Shown one piece after another: positions 8,232 through 18,637 of a DNA stretch of 52,355 bases. Numbering within the stretch: the first letter of the stretch is position 1; each line of letters opens with the position of its first letter. The translations under genes were made by a program, and so were the position numbers. Source of the stretch: Mycobacterium colombiense (GTDB lineage Bacteria > Actinomycetota > Actinomycetes > Mycobacteriales > Mycobacteriaceae); assembly GCF_003284935.1 (NCBI RefSeq), contig NZ_QMEV01000036.1, positions 1-52,355 on the forward strand, given 5' to 3'. The notes beneath the pieces were generated by a model. The model did not search any database, was not told where the DNA came from, and saw only the letters and a program-made list of their open reading frames with translations.

Positions 8232-8914
8232 GGCAGCCGCCAATCGATCGCGTCGGCGCCCATCCCGGTCAGCAACTCGTTGGCGCGGCTGAACGGGCGC
8301 GAACCGAAGAACCCGCGCGACGCCGACAGCGGGGACGGATGCGGGGACTCGATGGCCACGCAATTTCCTTGGGCGAGAATCGGTTTGAGGGTCGACGCGT
8401 CACGGCCCCATAGGATCGCCACCAGGGGCCGCGACCGCTCGGTCAGCGCCCGGATGGCGCATTCGGTCACCGCCTCCCAGCCCTTGCCGCGATGCGATGC
8501 CGGGTTGCTGGGGCGGACCGTGAGCACCCTGTTCAGCAGCAGCACACCGCGCTGCGCCCACGGCGTCAGGTCGCCGCAGGAGGGCGGCGGATGGCCGAGG
8601 TCCGCGGTGTACTCCTGAAAGATGTTGGCCAGGCTGCGGGGCAGCGGTCGTACCTCGGGCGCCACCGAAAAGCTCAGGCCCACAGCATGTCCGGGCGTCG
8701 GGTAGGGGTCCTGCCCGACAATCAGCACCCTGACGTCGTCGAAGGGATAGGTGAAGGCGCGCAACACATTCGGCCCGGCCGGCAGATATCTGCGCCCGGC
8801 CGCAACCTCTGCCCGCAGGAACTGTCCCATCTCAGCCACCTGGTCGGCCACCGGCTGCAGCGCACTCGCCCAACCCGGCTCGACCAGCTCCCCCAACGGA
8901 CGCGCGGTCATCAC
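8228..8914 (-). CDS. ung: Uracil-DNA glycosylase
   Basis: A 228-residue family 1 [23 protein letters not shown] carries the catalytic Asp and water-activating loop. [17 protein letters not shown] is the uracil-specificity region. [21 protein letters not shown] is the minor-groove Leu loop with the catalytic His. It removes uracil from DNA, arising from cytosine deamination, as the first step of base excision repair. Start ATG 8914 or the second ATG three bases later. It is coupled to the downstream quinone oxidoreductase by a four-base overlap, and lies downstream of thiL as in M. tuberculosis. Confidence 0.97.
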   Translation of the reverse strand: MMTARPLGELVEPGWASALQPVADQVAEMGQFLRAEVAAGRRYLPAGPNVLRAFTYPFDDVRVLIVGQDPYPTPGHAVGLSFSVAPEVRPLPRSLANIFQEYTADLGHPPPSCGDLTPWAQRGVLLLNRVLTVRPSNPASHRGKGWEAVTECAIRALTERSRPLVAILWGRDASTLKPILAQGNCVAIESPHPSPLSASRGFFGSRPFSRANELLTGMGADAIDWRLP

Positions 8915-8952
8915 CGGTTGCCCGCGATCGCGTAAACGGTCACCGCGTCACC

Positions 8953-9921
8953 CTAATACGATTGCCAGCCGGCGTGGCCGCTCCACTCCTGATCGTCGAC
9001 GAGCACCCGCGCCGGCCCGTCGAGAACCCGCCCGATGATGCGCCAGCCGGCCGGCGCGGGACCGGCGAAACACGCCACCAGGGCATGGTCCTCGCCGCCG
9101 CCGAGCACCCAGTGCCACGGATCGGCGTCCGCGGCCGCCGCGGCGGCGGCGAGCGCGTCGCGGTCGGCGGCCAGCGCCGCCGTGGACAGATCCATGCCCA
9201 CCCCCGACGCCTCGGCCACATGACGCAGGTCGGCGATCAGGCCGTCGGAGACGTCGATCATCGCGAGCGCACCCCCGGCCGCCGCCGCCGCTCCCTGTCC
9301 ATAGGGTGGCTCCGGCACCAGATGCCGGCGCCGCAGCTCGTCGAAGTCGGCAATCCCGTTGCGCCACAAAGCCAATCCCGCAGCCGAGCGGCCCAAGTCA
9401 CCTGCGACGGCGATCAGCGCACCGGGCTGCGCGCCCGATCGCCGCACCGGTGCGCGCCCGTCCAGGTCGCCCAGCACCGTCACCGAGATGACCCACTGCG
9501 GGCAGTGCACCAGGTCACCGCCGGCGATGCCGGCGCCGACCCGTTGCGCCTCGTCCCACATCCCGTCGACCAGCGCGTCCACCCGCGCCGCCGGTGTGTC
9601 ACCGGGCGCCCCGAAGGCGACCACGAAGGCGGTCGGCCGCCCGCCCATCGCCTCGATGTCCGCGGCGTTCTGGGCGATCGCCTTGCGACCGATGTCGTGC
9701 GGCGTCGACCAGTCCAGCCGGAAGTGCCGATCCTGCACCAGCATGTCGGTCGACACCAGGCAGCTCCCAGCACCGGACGACACCAGCGCCGCGTCGTCTC
9801 CGGGCCCGAGCACGACCGCGGCGGGCTGCCGGCGACCCCGCACCAGGCGATCGATCACGGCGAACTCACCGAGTTGTCGCAGCGACGGGGACTCGCCCGG
9901 TTCGTCTTGCACGCCACCCAC
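8953..9921 (-). CDS. thiL: Thiamine-monophosphate kinase
   Basis: A 322-residue protein of the PurM/ThiL fold. FAVIDRLVRGRR, GPGDDAALV and VSTDMLVQDRHFRLDWSTP hold the Mg/ATP-binding aspartates. KAIAQNAADIEAMGGRPTAF and MIDVSDGLIADLRHVAEASG are diagnostic of ThiL. It phosphorylates thiamine monophosphate to the active diphosphate, the last step of thiamine biosynthesis. Start GTG 9921 is chosen because GGGAG lies seven bases upstream and the N-terminus then leads directly into the conserved SLRQLGEFAVIDRL. It is upstream of ung on the same strand and divergent from the DUF3515 gene. Confidence 0.95.
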   Translation of the reverse strand: MGGVQDEPGESPSLRQLGEFAVIDRLVRGRRQPAAVVLGPGDDAALVSSGAGSCLVSTDMLVQDRHFRLDWSTPHDIGRKAIAQNAADIEAMGGRPTAFVVAFGAPGDTPAARVDALVDGMWDEAQRVGAGIAGGDLVHCPQWVISVTVLGDLDGRAPVRRSGAQPGALIAVAGDLGRSAAGLALWRNGIADFDELRRRHLVPEPPYGQGAAAAAGGALAMIDVSDGLIADLRHVAEASGVGMDLSTAALAADRDALAAAAAAADADPWHWVLGGGEDHALVACFAGPAPAGWRIIGRVLDGPARVLVDDQEWSGHAGWQSY

Positions 9922-10017
9922 GATAGGGCTCCCGCCGTCGCTCGGACCGGCCGAGAATAAATTGGCGTGGACGTCGACGACGGCGATAGTGGTGAGCAGA
10001 CAAGGAGGTGCGCGGCG

Positions 10018-10578
10018 GTGGCAACCCAACCGGACGCCGATGGCGGGCCGCCGCGTGCGCTGATCATCGCCGCGATCGTGCTGGCCGTCGCCACGATCGG
10101 GGTGATCCTGGCCATCGCGGCGACCCGGGAGGCGCCCCCGCGTGCGGTCGCCGTGCCCGCGGTCCCGGCGCCGCAGGCCGGCGGGTCCGGCTGCCGTGCG
10201 CTGATGGGTTCCCTGCCGCAGCGCCTCGGCGATTACCAGCGCGCGCCCCTCGAGCAGCCCGGCCCGCAGGGCGCCGCCGCCTGGCGCGCGGGGCCGGACA
10301 GCGACCCGGTGGTGCTGCGCTGCGGGCTGGACCGCCCGGCCGAATTCGTGCTCGGCGCCCCCATCCAGGTGGTCGACCGGGTGCAGTGGTTCCAGGTGAG
10401 TTCCGAACCGCAATCCGCCGGTGACGCGGGCAGGTCCACCTGGTACGCGGTGGATCGCGGGACCTACGTGGCGCTGACCCTGCCGAGCGGGTCGGGCCCG
10501 ACGCCGATCCAGCGGATTTCTGAGGTCATCGATCGCAGCATGCCGGTCGCGCCCATCGACCCCGGGCAGCCCCGCTAA
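10018..10578 (+). CDS. DUF3515 membrane-anchored or secreted protein
   Basis: 186 residues from GTG 10018, chosen because AGGAGG lies nine bases upstream. An earlier in-frame start at 9967 lacks this site. One hydrophobic helix (about 14-34, ALIIAAIVLAVATIGVILAI) anchors an extracellular domain with two cysteines (GCRALMGSLP and LRCGLDRP). Conserved positions include the WFQV and WYAVDRG segments typical of DUF3515, an actinobacterial family of unknown function. It is divergent from thiL and occupies the position of Rv2980 in M. tuberculosis. Its three-prime flank carries a tandem repeat shared with ddlA. Confidence 0.8.
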   Translation: MATQPDADGGPPRALIIAAIVLAVATIGVILAIAATREAPPRAVAVPAVPAPQAGGSGCRALMGSLPQRLGDYQRAPLEQPGPQGAAAWRAGPDSDPVVLRCGLDRPAEFVLGAPIQVVDRVQWFQVSSEPQSAGDAGRSTWYAVDRGTYVALTLPSGSGPTPIQRISEVIDRSMPVAPIDPGQPR

Positions 10579-10584
10579 CCGACC

Positions 10585-10740
10585 GTGGCGACCCCGGCGC
10601 CCGGCTACACCGCGCTTGCGATCCCCACACGCCCGACGGTGGCGACCCGCGGCGCCCGGCTACGCCGCGCTTGCGATCCCCACACGCCCGGCGGTGGCGA
10701 CCCACGGCGCCCGGCTACGCCGCGCTTGCGATCACCACTA
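10585..10740. repeat. Three tandem copies of the palindromic intergenic element
   Basis: Copies start with GTGGCGACC at 10585, 10639 and 10694, giving periods of 54 and 55 bases. On the minus strand each reads GTGRKGATCGCAAGCGCGGC...GGTCGCCAC. The copy next to ddlA begins exactly at the ddlA TAG stop (10738-10740). Terminal arms pair with one G-T wobble or one mismatch. The array fills the whole space between the convergent DUF3515 and ddlA genes. It is the same family as at 1.67, 24.1 and 38.3 kb, and a candidate VNTR. Confidence 0.75.
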
Positions 10741-11871
10741 ACGCAGGCCGACGCCGCGGGCCAACGCGGTCTCGACCATCGTCGCCAACAGGGTCCCGTA
10801 ATCCACGCCGCTGGCCGCCCACATCCTCGGGAACATCGAGATCGTGGTGAATCCCGGCATGGTGTTGATCTCGTTGGGGACCGGCCCGTCCTCGGTGAGG
10901 AAGAAGTCCACCCGGGCCAGCCCCTGACAGTCGATGGCCTTGAACGCCCGGACCGCCAATTGCCGTATGGCGTCGGCGGTTTCGTCGTCCACCTTGGCGG
11001 GCACGTCCAATTCGGCAGCGTCGTCAAGGTATTTGGTGGAAAAGTCGTAGAACGAATCCTCGCGCCCACGCACCCCGGCCACCCGGATCTCGCCGAGCGT
11101 GCTGGCTTCGACTGTGCCGTCGGGCATTTCGAGCACGCCACACTCCAGCTCACGCCCGACGATGGCCGCCTCGACGATGACTTTGGGGTCATGGCGGCGT
11201 GCGGTGGCGACGGCGGCGTCCAGCTGATCCCAGCTCGACACCCGGCTGACCCCGATCGAGGAGCCGCCCCGCGCGGGTTTGACGAACACCGGCAGACCCA
11301 GCCGCTCGCACTCCTCGGGGCGCAGCCTCGAGCGCGACGGGCGCAGCACCGCGTAGTCACCGACCGGCAGTCCCTCGGCGGCGAACAGCTTCTTGGTGAA
11401 CTCCTTGTCCATGCCGGCCGCGCTGGCCAGCACGCCGGCCCCCACATAGGGCACCCCGGCGAGTTCCAGCAGGCCCTGAATCGTGCCGTCCTCGCCGTAG
11501 GGGCCGTGCAGCACCGGGAAGACCACGTCGACCGCCGTCAAGACCTCGCTGGCGCCCGGCGACAGGGACACCAACTGGCCGCCGCGCTGGGGATCGGCCG
11601 GCAACGCCAGTTCGGTGCCCGATTCGGCGGTCACCTCGGGCAGGCGCCGGTCGGTGATCGCCAGCGCGGCCGGGTCGCCGTCGGTCAGCACCCACGAGCC
11701 TTCCGGGGTGATGCCGATCGCGACCACCTCGAACCGATTCGGGTCCAGGTTGCGCAGAATGCTGCCCGCCGAGACGCACGAGATGGCGTGCTCGTTGCTG
11801 CGCCCCCCGAAGACGACGGCGACGCGCACCCGTGAGCCGGGGTGCGGCGCCGACCGGTCGCTGGCATTCAC
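10738..11871 (-). CDS. ddlA: D-alanine--D-alanine ligase
   Basis: A 377-residue ATP-grasp enzyme. [20 protein letters not shown] is the Ddl N-terminal signature. [36 protein letters not shown] and [24 protein letters not shown] are the substrate, ATP and metal sites. It makes the D-Ala-D-Ala dipeptide for peptidoglycan precursors in the cytoplasm and is a target of D-cycloserine. Start GTG 11871 gives a short extension before the first strand, as in mycobacterial homologues. It lies just downstream of gpsA on the same strand (63-base gap), as in M. tuberculosis. Its stop codon is the first triplet of a palindromic repeat. Confidence 0.97.
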   Translation of the reverse strand: MNASDRSAPHPGSRVRVAVVFGGRSNEHAISCVSAGSILRNLDPNRFEVVAIGITPEGSWVLTDGDPAALAITDRRLPEVTAESGTELALPADPQRGGQLVSLSPGASEVLTAVDVVFPVLHGPYGEDGTIQGLLELAGVPYVGAGVLASAAGMDKEFTKKLFAAEGLPVGDYAVLRPSRSRLRPEECERLGLPVFVKPARGGSSIGVSRVSSWDQLDAAVATARRHDPKVIVEAAIVGRELECGVLEMPDGTVEASTLGEIRVAGVRGREDSFYDFSTKYLDDAAELDVPAKVDDETADAIRQLAVRAFKAIDCQGLARVDFFLTEDGPVPNEINTMPGFTTISMFPRMWAASGVDYGTLLATMVETALARGVGLR

Positions 11872-11933
11872 AATCTGAAGAGGCTACCGGGTGGCGGCCG
11901 CCCCGGTAGGGTGGCGGCCCATCGGCCGGCCTG

Positions 11934-12968
11934 TTATTCGGGCTTGGTGCTGCGGCCCAGGAGCAGGGCGATCGCCTCGTCGACCGACAGTCCCTTGTGG
12001 CACACCCGGTGCACGGCGTCGGTCAGCGGCATCTCGACGTCGTAACTGGCGGCCAGCGCCAGCACCGACTCGCAGGACGTCACTCCCTCGACGACGTGCC
12101 CGTCGCCGCCGTCGGGCGTGCCGGCCAGCAGCGCCTGGATGGTCGCTCCCCGGCCGAGGCGTTCGCCCAGGGAACGGTTGCGCGACCGCGGCGAGCTGCA
12201 GGTGGCCACCAGATCGCCCACCCCGGCCAGCCCGGCCAGCGTCGCGCCCTTGGCGCCCAGCGCGATCCCCAGCCGCATGATCTCGGCGAGGCCGCGGGTG
12301 ATGATCGCCGCCGTGGTGTTCTCGCCGAGCCCGACTCCGACCGCCATGCCGCAGGCGAGCGCGATGACGTTCTTGCAGGCCCCACCGACCTCGGTGCCCA
12401 CCACATCGCTGTTGGTGTAGGGCCGGAAGTATCCGCTGTTCAGCATGCGTTGCAGGGCGACCGCCCGGCCCGAATCGCTGCACGCGACGACGGTGGCCGC
12501 GGGCTGGGATGCGGCGATCTCGCTGGCCAGGTTCGGCCCCGAGATCACCGCGACCTGAGCCGGGTCGACGCCGGTGACCGAGACGATCACCTGACTCATC
12601 CGCATCAAGGTACCCAGCTCGATGCCCTTGGCCAGGCTCACCAGCGTCGCACCCTCACGGATCAGCGGCGCCCAGCGCTCGAGGTTGCCGCGCATGGTCT
12701 GCGCCGGCACGCCGAGCAGCACCGTCGACGCGTCGCGCAGGGCCTCGGCGGGGTCGGCCGTGGCGCGGATGCCGGGCGGCAGCAGCGTGCCGGGCAGGTA
12801 GTCGGGGTTGTAGCGGGTGGTGTTGATCCGCTCGGCGATCTCGGGTCTGCGGGCCCACAGCGTGACCTGCGTTTCCGGTCCCCCGGCCTCGACCAGCACC
12901 TTGGCCAGCGCCGTGCCCCACGCGCCGGCACCCATGACCGCCACGGCACCCGGTGTTGTGCTGGTCAT
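11934..12968 (-). CDS. gpsA: Glycerol-3-phosphate dehydrogenase [NAD(P)+]
   Basis: 344 residues. [20 protein letters not shown] is the N-terminal Rossmann motif. [12 protein letters not shown] and [20 protein letters not shown], with the catalytic Lys, are the GpsA family core. It reduces dihydroxyacetone phosphate to sn-glycerol-3-phosphate for phospholipid and triacylglycerol synthesis. It corresponds to gpdA2 (Rv2982c) in M. tuberculosis. ATG 12968 is preceded by a G-rich ribosome site. It is divergent from fbiD across about 135 bases and followed by ddlA on the same strand. Confidence 0.96.
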   Translation of the reverse strand: MTSTTPGAVAVMGAGAWGTALAKVLVEAGGPETQVTLWARRPEIAERINTTRYNPDYLPGTLLPPGIRATADPAEALRDASTVLLGVPAQTMRGNLERWAPLIREGATLVSLAKGIELGTLMRMSQVIVSVTGVDPAQVAVISGPNLASEIAASQPAATVVACSDSGRAVALQRMLNSGYFRPYTNSDVVGTEVGGACKNVIALACGMAVGVGLGENTTAAIITRGLAEIMRLGIALGAKGATLAGLAGVGDLVATCSSPRSRNRSLGERLGRGATIQALLAGTPDGGDGHVVEGVTSCESVLALAASYDVEMPLTDAVHRVCHKGLSVDEAIALLLGRSTKPE

Positions 12969-13097
12969 CTACCACCCCCCTATCCGTGGTCGGCGTTGCT
13001 CACGCGGCACTTGCAGCCGCTACACACTAGATCAGCGGCGGACCGGGCGTCACGCGAGCCAGCGTGTCCCGGCGGCGGGGCGTCGCTGGCAGGATGA

Positions 13098-13766
<669 letters not shown>

Positions 13767-13853
13767 TTTCGATCACTGTCGTTTGTCTGTCCGACGGGTG
13801 AACTCCGTCCCAACGGCGAATGGATGTCCCGCGAGCGCTAGCAGCACCCACGC

Positions 13854-16043
13854 GTGATGAGCAATGATCGCAGGGTGACTGAAATCGAAGCTGAGACGCG
13901 ACCCGACGAGAACTTGTGGCATTCGGGCGACTCGGCAGTGACAGCACCACCGGCTGCGACCCAGGCCGCGCTGACCGATCTGCCGGAGGACCGTTACCTC
14001 AACCGGGAACTGAGCTGGCTGGACTTCAACGCCCGCGTGCTGGCGCTGGCCGACGACAACTCGTTGCCGCTGCTGGAACGCGCCAAGTTCCTGGCGATCT
14101 TCGCCTCCAACCTCGACGAGTTCTATATGGTGCGCGTCGCCGGCCTCAAACGCCGCGACGAGATGGGATTGTCGGTCCGCTCGGCCGACGGCCTGACGCC
14201 GCGTAAGCAGCTCGCCCTCATCGGGGAACAGACTCAGCGCATCGCGACACGGCACGCGCGGGTGTTCCTCGATTCGGTGCGGCCGGCGCTCGCCGAGGAA
14301 GGCATCCACATCGTCACGTGGGCCGATCTCGATCAGGCCGAGCGCGACGAATTGTCGACCTATTTCACCGAACAGGTCTTCCCGGTCCTGACCCCGCTGG
14401 CCGTCGACCCCGCGCACCCGTTCCCGTTCGTCAGCGGCCTGAGCCTGAACCTGGCGGTGATGGTGCGCCAGCCCGAGGACGGCGGCCAGCATTTCGCGCG
14501 AGTCAAGGTGCCCAACAACGTCGATCGCTTCGTCGAACTCCCCACCATCGACAACCCCGACGGCTCCGGGCGGGGCATCGTCCGCTACCTGCCCACCGAG
14601 GAACTGATCGCCGCCTTCCTTCCTCTTCTGTTCCCGGGCATGGACATCGTGGAACATCACGCTTTCCGCATCACCCGCAACGCCGACATGGAGGTCGAAG
14701 AAGACCGCGACGAGGATCTGCTGCAAGCGCTGGAACGGGAATTGGCGCGCCGGCGGTTCGGCCCGCCGGTGCGGCTCGAGATCGCCGACGACATGACCGA
14801 GGGCATGCTGGAACTGCTGTTGCGCGAACTCGACGTGCATCCCGGTGACGTCATCGAAGTTCCAGGGCTGCTCGATCTTTCGTCGCTGTGGCAGATCTAC
14901 GGACTGGACCGGCCGGCGCTCAAGGACCCGGCGTTCGTCCCGGATACCCACCCCGCCTTCGCCGATCGCGAATCCCCCAAGAGCATCTTCGCGACGCTGC
15001 GCGAGGGCGACGTCCTGGTGCACCACCCGTACGACTCCTTCTCCACCAGCGTGCAGCGCTTCATTCAGCAGGCCGCCGCGGACCCCAATGTCCTGGCGAT
15101 CAAACAAACGCTGTACCGCACCTCCGGTGATTCGCCGATCGTGCGGGCGCTCATCGAAGCCGCCGAGGCCGGAAAGCAGGCCGTGGCGCTCGTGGAGATC
15201 AAGGCGCGCTTCGACGAACAGGCCAACATCCGTTGGGCGCGCGCACTCGAGCAGGCGGGCGTGCACGTGGTCTACGGCCTCGTCGGGCTCAAGACGCACT
15301 GCAAGACCTGCCTGGTGGTGCGCCGCGAAGGGTCGGCGATCCGGCGGTACTGCCACATCGGAACCGGCAACTACAACAGCAAGACCGCCCGCCTGTATGA
15401 GGATGTCGGCCTGTTGACGGCGAGCCCGGACATCGGTGCGGACCTCACCGATTTGTTCAATTCGCTTACCGGCTATTCGCGTAAGGTCTCCTACCGCAAT
15501 CTGCTGGTGGCCCCGCACGGAATTCGCACCGGCATCATCGACCGGGTGGAACGCGAGATCGCCGCACACCGCGAACGAGGTAACGGACGAATACGTCTCA
15601 AGATGAACGCGCTGGTGGACGAGCAGGTGATCGACGCGCTCTACCGGGCGTCGCAGGCGGGAGTGCGCGTCGAGGTCGTGGTGCGCGGCATCTGCGCGTT
15701 GCGCCCGGGCGCCGAGGGCTACTCCGAAAACATCGTCGTGCGCTCCATTCTCGGCCGCTTCCTCGAGCATTCGCGGATCATCCATTTCGGCAACATCAAC
15801 GAATTCTGGATCGGCAGCGCCGACATGATGCACCGCAACCTCGATCGGCGCGTGGAGGTGCTGGTCCAGGTGAAGGATCCCAAGCTCACCGGTCAGCTGG
15901 ACGAATTGTTCGAATCCGCACTGGATCCGTCCACCCGGTGCTGGGAACTGGGACCCGAGGGGCAGTGGACCCCGTCGCCGCAAGAAGGCCATACCGTGCG
16001 CGACCACCAAGTATCGTTGATGGAGCGCCATCGCAGTCCCTAG
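13854..16043 (+). CDS. ppk: Polyphosphate kinase 1
   Basis: 729 residues, full PPK1 length. The N-domain has [18 protein letters not shown]. The head domain has LPTIDNPDG. The C1/C2 domains carry [20 protein letters not shown] and [20 protein letters not shown], where the His near residue 501 is the phospho-acceptor, with a second conserved segment in the LMVAPHGIR region. It reversibly polymerises the ATP gamma-phosphate into polyphosphate at the membrane, which feeds the stringent response and phosphate signalling. ATG 13854 was chosen; GTG 13875 is a possible later start. mutT1 follows 86 bases downstream on the same strand. A weak GGTGAAC/GGCGAAT pair upstream did not meet the RegX3 spacing rule. 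Confidence 0.96.
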   Translation: MMSNDRRVTEIEAETRPDENLWHSGDSAVTAPPAATQAALTDLPEDRYLNRELSWLDFNARVLALADDNSLPLLERAKFLAIFASNLDEFYMVRVAGLKRRDEMGLSVRSADGLTPRKQLALIGEQTQRIATRHARVFLDSVRPALAEEGIHIVTWADLDQAERDELSTYFTEQVFPVLTPLAVDPAHPFPFVSGLSLNLAVMVRQPEDGGQHFARVKVPNNVDRFVELPTIDNPDGSGRGIVRYLPTEELIAAFLPLLFPGMDIVEHHAFRITRNADMEVEEDRDEDLLQALERELARRRFGPPVRLEIADDMTEGMLELLLRELDVHPGDVIEVPGLLDLSSLWQIYGLDRPALKDPAFVPDTHPAFADRESPKSIFATLREGDVLVHHPYDSFSTSVQRFIQQAAADPNVLAIKQTLYRTSGDSPIVRALIEAAEAGKQAVALVEIKARFDEQANIRWARALEQAGVHVVYGLVGLKTHCKTCLVVRREGSAIRRYCHIGTGNYNSKTARLYEDVGLLTASPDIGADLTDLFNSLTGYSRKVSYRNLLVAPHGIRTGIIDRVEREIAAHRERGNGRIRLKMNALVDEQVIDALYRASQAGVRVEVVVRGICALRPGAEGYSENIVVRSILGRFLEHSRIIHFGNINEFWIGSADMMHRNLDRRVEVLVQVKDPKLTGQLDELFESALDPSTRCWELGPEGQWTPSPQEGHTVRDHQVSLMERHRSP

Positions 16044-16129
16044 CTCTGTGCGGTGACTTCGGAGTTGTTCTTCCGGTCCGCATCTCCTTGAGCGTGCGGC
16101 TCCGACCGAATTGATCTGCAGGAGTTGAG

Positions 16130-17077
16130 GTGCCGACCAATAATTCGTCCGCCGCTCGGCGCTCCGGAAGCCGAGTGGTCTATGCCGCCGGCGCGGTGCT
16201 GTGGCGACCAGGCGATGCCGACGCGGCCGACCACGACATCGAGGTCGCCGTCATTCACCGGCCGCGGTATGACGACTGGTCACTGCCCAAGGGCAAGGTG
16301 GACCCGGGCGAGACGGCCCCGGTGGCCGCCGTGCGCGAGGTGCTGGAGGAGACGGGTCAGCGCGCGGTCCTCGGCCGGCGGCTCGACCTGGTCAGCTATC
16401 CGATCGAGGCGGGCGTCAAAAAAGTCTTCTACTGGGCGGCGCGCGCCACCGGCGGCGAATTCGTGCCGAACCACGAGGTGGACGACTTGGTGTGGCTCCC
16501 GATCACGGAGGCGATGAAGAAGCTCGGCTACGCCCAAGACCGAAAAGTGTTGCGCCACTTCACTAAAAAGCCCGCCGACACCCACACCCTGTTGGTGGTC
16601 CGGCACGGCACGGCGGGGCGCAAATCGCGCTTCTCCGGCGATGACGCCAAGCGGCCGCTGGACAAACGCGGACGCGCGCAGGCCGAGGCGCTGGTTCCGC
16701 AGCTGCTCGCCTTTGGTGCGTCGCACGTGTACGCGGCCGACCGCGTCCGCTGCCACCAGACGGTGGAACCGCTTGCCGCGGAATTGGGCGTGCCCGTGCA
16801 CAACGAGCCGGCCCTCACCGAGGAGGCCTACGCCCATCATGCGAAACGCGGCCGCCACCGAATGCTGGATATCGCCGAGCAGCACGGGACGGCGGTTGTC
16901 TGCACGCAGGGCAAGGTGATTCCGGACCTGATCGCGTGGTGGTGTGAGCGCGACGGCGTGCGGCCCGACAAATCGCGCAACCACAAGGGCAGCACCTGGG
17001 TGCTCTCGCTGTCAGACGGCCGGCTGGTGGCCGCCGACCACATCGGTGGCGCGCTGGCCGCCAACGTCCGGGCCTAG
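16130..17077 (+). CDS. mutT1: Nudix hydrolase / histidine phosphatase fusion MutT1
   Basis: 315 residues in two domains. The Nudix domain has box [20 protein letters not shown] (residues 55-74, continuing TGQ). The C-terminal histidine phosphatase domain starts at [10 protein letters not shown] (RHG at 158-160), with [16 protein letters not shown] after it. MutT1 of mycobacteria hydrolyses 8-oxo-dGTP/8-oxo-GTP and diadenosine polyphosphates; the second domain completes the conversion to monophosphate. This sanitises oxidised nucleotides. GTG 16130 follows GGAG by five bases. It is convergent with hupB, with a strong hairpin between the stops. Confidence 0.95.
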   Translation: MPTNNSSAARRSGSRVVYAAGAVLWRPGDADAADHDIEVAVIHRPRYDDWSLPKGKVDPGETAPVAAVREVLEETGQRAVLGRRLDLVSYPIEAGVKKVFYWAARATGGEFVPNHEVDDLVWLPITEAMKKLGYAQDRKVLRHFTKKPADTHTLLVVRHGTAGRKSRFSGDDAKRPLDKRGRAQAEALVPQLLAFGASHVYAADRVRCHQTVEPLAAELGVPVHNEPALTEEAYAHHAKRGRHRMLDIAEQHGTAVVCTQGKVIPDLIAWWCERDGVRPDKSRNHKGSTWVLSLSDGRLVAADHIGGALAANVRA

Positions 17078-17093
17078 CGACCGCCGCTAAGCG

Positions 17094-17140
17094 CACGAAT
17101 ACCCTTCGGGGGCACCGCTGCCGCCCGAAGGGTACTCGTG
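17094..17140. terminator. Bidirectional hairpin between mutT1 and hupB
   Basis: Arms CACGAATACCCTTCGGG (17094-17110) and CCCGAAGGGTACTCGTG (17124-17140) pair at 16 of 17 positions around a 13-base loop. The hairpin lies 17 bases after the mutT1 stop and 18 bases after the hupB stop, and there is no T-run on either strand. This is the tail-less form common at mycobacterial convergent gene ends. Confidence 0.75.
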
Positions 17141-17158
17141 TCTAGAACTTGACTGCGC

Positions 17159-17803
17159 TTACTTGCGACCGCGACGTGCGGTCGTCTTCTTGGCCGGGGC
17201 CTTGCGGGCCGGAGCCTTGCTCGCCGCCTTCTTGGCCGGAGCCTTGGTCGCGGCCTTCTTGGCCGGGGCCTTCTTGGCCGCAGCCTTCTTGGCCGGAGCC
17301 TTCTTGGCCGCAGCCTTGCGCACCGGGGCCTTGGTCGCGGCCTTCTTGGCCGGAGCCTTGGTCGCGGCCTTGCGGGCCGGAGCCTTCTTGGCCGCAGCCT
17401 TCTTGGCCGGAGCCTTCTTGGCCGCAGCCTTCTTGGCCGGAGCCTTCTTGGCGGCGGTCTTCTTGGCCGCACCACTTCCGGCTACCACACCGCGCTTGAC
17501 GGCCGGGCCGTCCGACGGGAGGCGCTGTGCGCCAGACACAACCGCTTTGAACTGAGCACCGGGGCGGAACGCCGGAACGGACGTCGGCTTGACCTTCACC
17601 GTCTCACCGGTCCGCGGGTTGCGGGCCACCCGCGCTGCGCGGCGCCGCTGTTCGAAAACGCCGAACCCGGTGATGGTGACGCTGTCGCCCTTGTGTACCG
17701 CACGCACAATGGTGTCGACAACGTTCTCGACCGCAGCGGTCGCCTGTCGACGGTCCGTGTTCAATTTAGTTGTGAGCACATCAATGAGCTCTGCCTTGTT
17801 CAT
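17159..17803 (-). CDS. hupB: Histone-like DNA-binding protein HupB (HU with Lys-rich tail)
   Basis: 214 residues. The N-terminal HU domain (1-90) has [34 protein letters not shown] and [21 protein letters not shown] (the DNA-embracing arm). It is followed by a long tail of [17 protein letters not shown] repeats ending in RRGRK. It compacts the nucleoid, and the tail also binds DNA and is acetylated in mycobacteria. It has also been linked to iron homeostasis and surface binding. ATG 17803 gives the exact HU start; a longer in-frame GTG at 17899 would add a non-homologous extension. The tail repeats are a plausible site of length variation between strains. Confidence 0.97.
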   Translation of the reverse strand: MNKAELIDVLTTKLNTDRRQATAAVENVVDTIVRAVHKGDSVTITGFGVFEQRRRAARVARNPRTGETVKVKPTSVPAFRPGAQFKAVVSGAQRLPSDGPAVKRGVVAGSGAAKKTAAKKAPAKKAAAKKAPAKKAAAKKAPARKAATKAPAKKAATKAPVRKAAAKKAPAKKAAAKKAPAKKAATKAPAKKAASKAPARKAPAKKTTARRGRK

Positions 17804-17956
17804 CAATCCCTCCGACACTAGTGGTCCTCGATTTGAACCGACTAGTGGACACGGTAAACCCTCACCCAGCAAATTTCCAAGAGCCACGCGCAATTTCACG
17901 GCAAGGCGTACGGCGTTTTCGCAATCTGGTTGGCGCCCTTGACCGGTGGAGGGACT

Positions 17957-17986
17957 TAAAAATCGGCTCGGATTAGTTAGCCGATC
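17957..17986 (-). terminator. Intrinsic terminator after leuCD
   Basis: On the minus strand ATCGGCT (17985-17979) pairs with AGCCGAT (17968-17962) around a ten-base loop and is followed by a run of five T. It lies about 30 bases downstream of the leuD stop and would end the leuCD transcript before the hupB promoter region (17804-17957, which holds no gene). Confidence 0.75.
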
Positions 17987-18014
17987 AAGCAGAAAATCGG
18001 CCGCGGCCGACCGC

Positions 18015-18617
18015 TCACGAGGTGGGCGTTGTGCGCGGCTTCCAGTCCGGATACGCCATCTCGAACGACTCGATTTTGTCGAGTTTCCGCAGCGTAAGGG
18101 CTATATCGTCAAGCCCTTCGAGCAATCGCCACGCGGTGTGGTCGTCAATCTTGAACGGCAGCACCGTCGTTCCCGCGGTGATATTTCGATCTTGAAGATT
18201 GACAGTGATTTCCAAGCCGGGACTCTGCTCGATGAGCTTCCAGAGCAGCTCCACGCCGTCCTGAGAAACTTCGGCCGCCACCAGCCCGGCCTTGCCGGCG
18301 TTGCCCCGGAAAATGTCACCGAATCGAGACGAGATGACCACCCGGAACCCGTAGTCCATCAGCGCCCACACCGCATGCTCGCGCGAGGATCCCGTCCCGA
18401 AATCGGGTCCCGCCACGAGCACTGACCCCCGGTCAAAGGGGCTGAGGTTTAGTACGAATGACGGATCCGTTCGCCAACTGGCGAACAGGCCGTCCTCGAA
18501 ACCGGTTCGGGTGACGCGCTTCAAATACACCGCCGGAATGATCTGATCGGTGTCGACATTGGAGCGCCGCAGCGGCACACCGATACCGGTGTGGGTGTGA
18601 AATGCTTCCATGCTCAA
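18015..18617 (-). CDS. leuD: 3-isopropylmalate dehydratase small subunit
   Basis: 200 residues. [20 protein letters not shown] and [20 protein letters not shown] are the swivel-domain signatures of LeuD/aconitase small subunits. The GSSREHA loop contributes substrate-binding residues. With LeuC it isomerises 2- to 3-isopropylmalate in leucine biosynthesis. ATG 18617 begins [20 protein letters not shown] after a short lead. It lies 20 bases behind leuC on the same strand, so the two form an operon, which ends at the terminator at 17957-17986. Confidence 0.96.
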   Translation of the reverse strand: MSMEAFHTHTGIGVPLRRSNVDTDQIIPAVYLKRVTRTGFEDGLFASWRTDPSFVLNLSPFDRGSVLVAGPDFGTGSSREHAVWALMDYGFRVVISSRFGDIFRGNAGKAGLVAAEVSQDGVELLWKLIEQSPGLEITVNLQDRNITAGTTVLPFKIDDHTAWRLLEGLDDIALTLRKLDKIESFEMAYPDWKPRTTPTS

Positions 18618-18637
18618 TCCCTTCGCAGTCGAATCCG

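Noticed and set aside
13790..13825. RegX3 (phosphate) box upstream of ppk
   Set aside because: GGTGAAC and GGCGAAT are 18 bases apart, not the 11-base-spaced repeats expected, and the second is degenerate.
17074..17499. Extra genes in the hupB tail region in other frames
   Set aside because: They consist only of translations of the [14 protein letters not shown] repeats.
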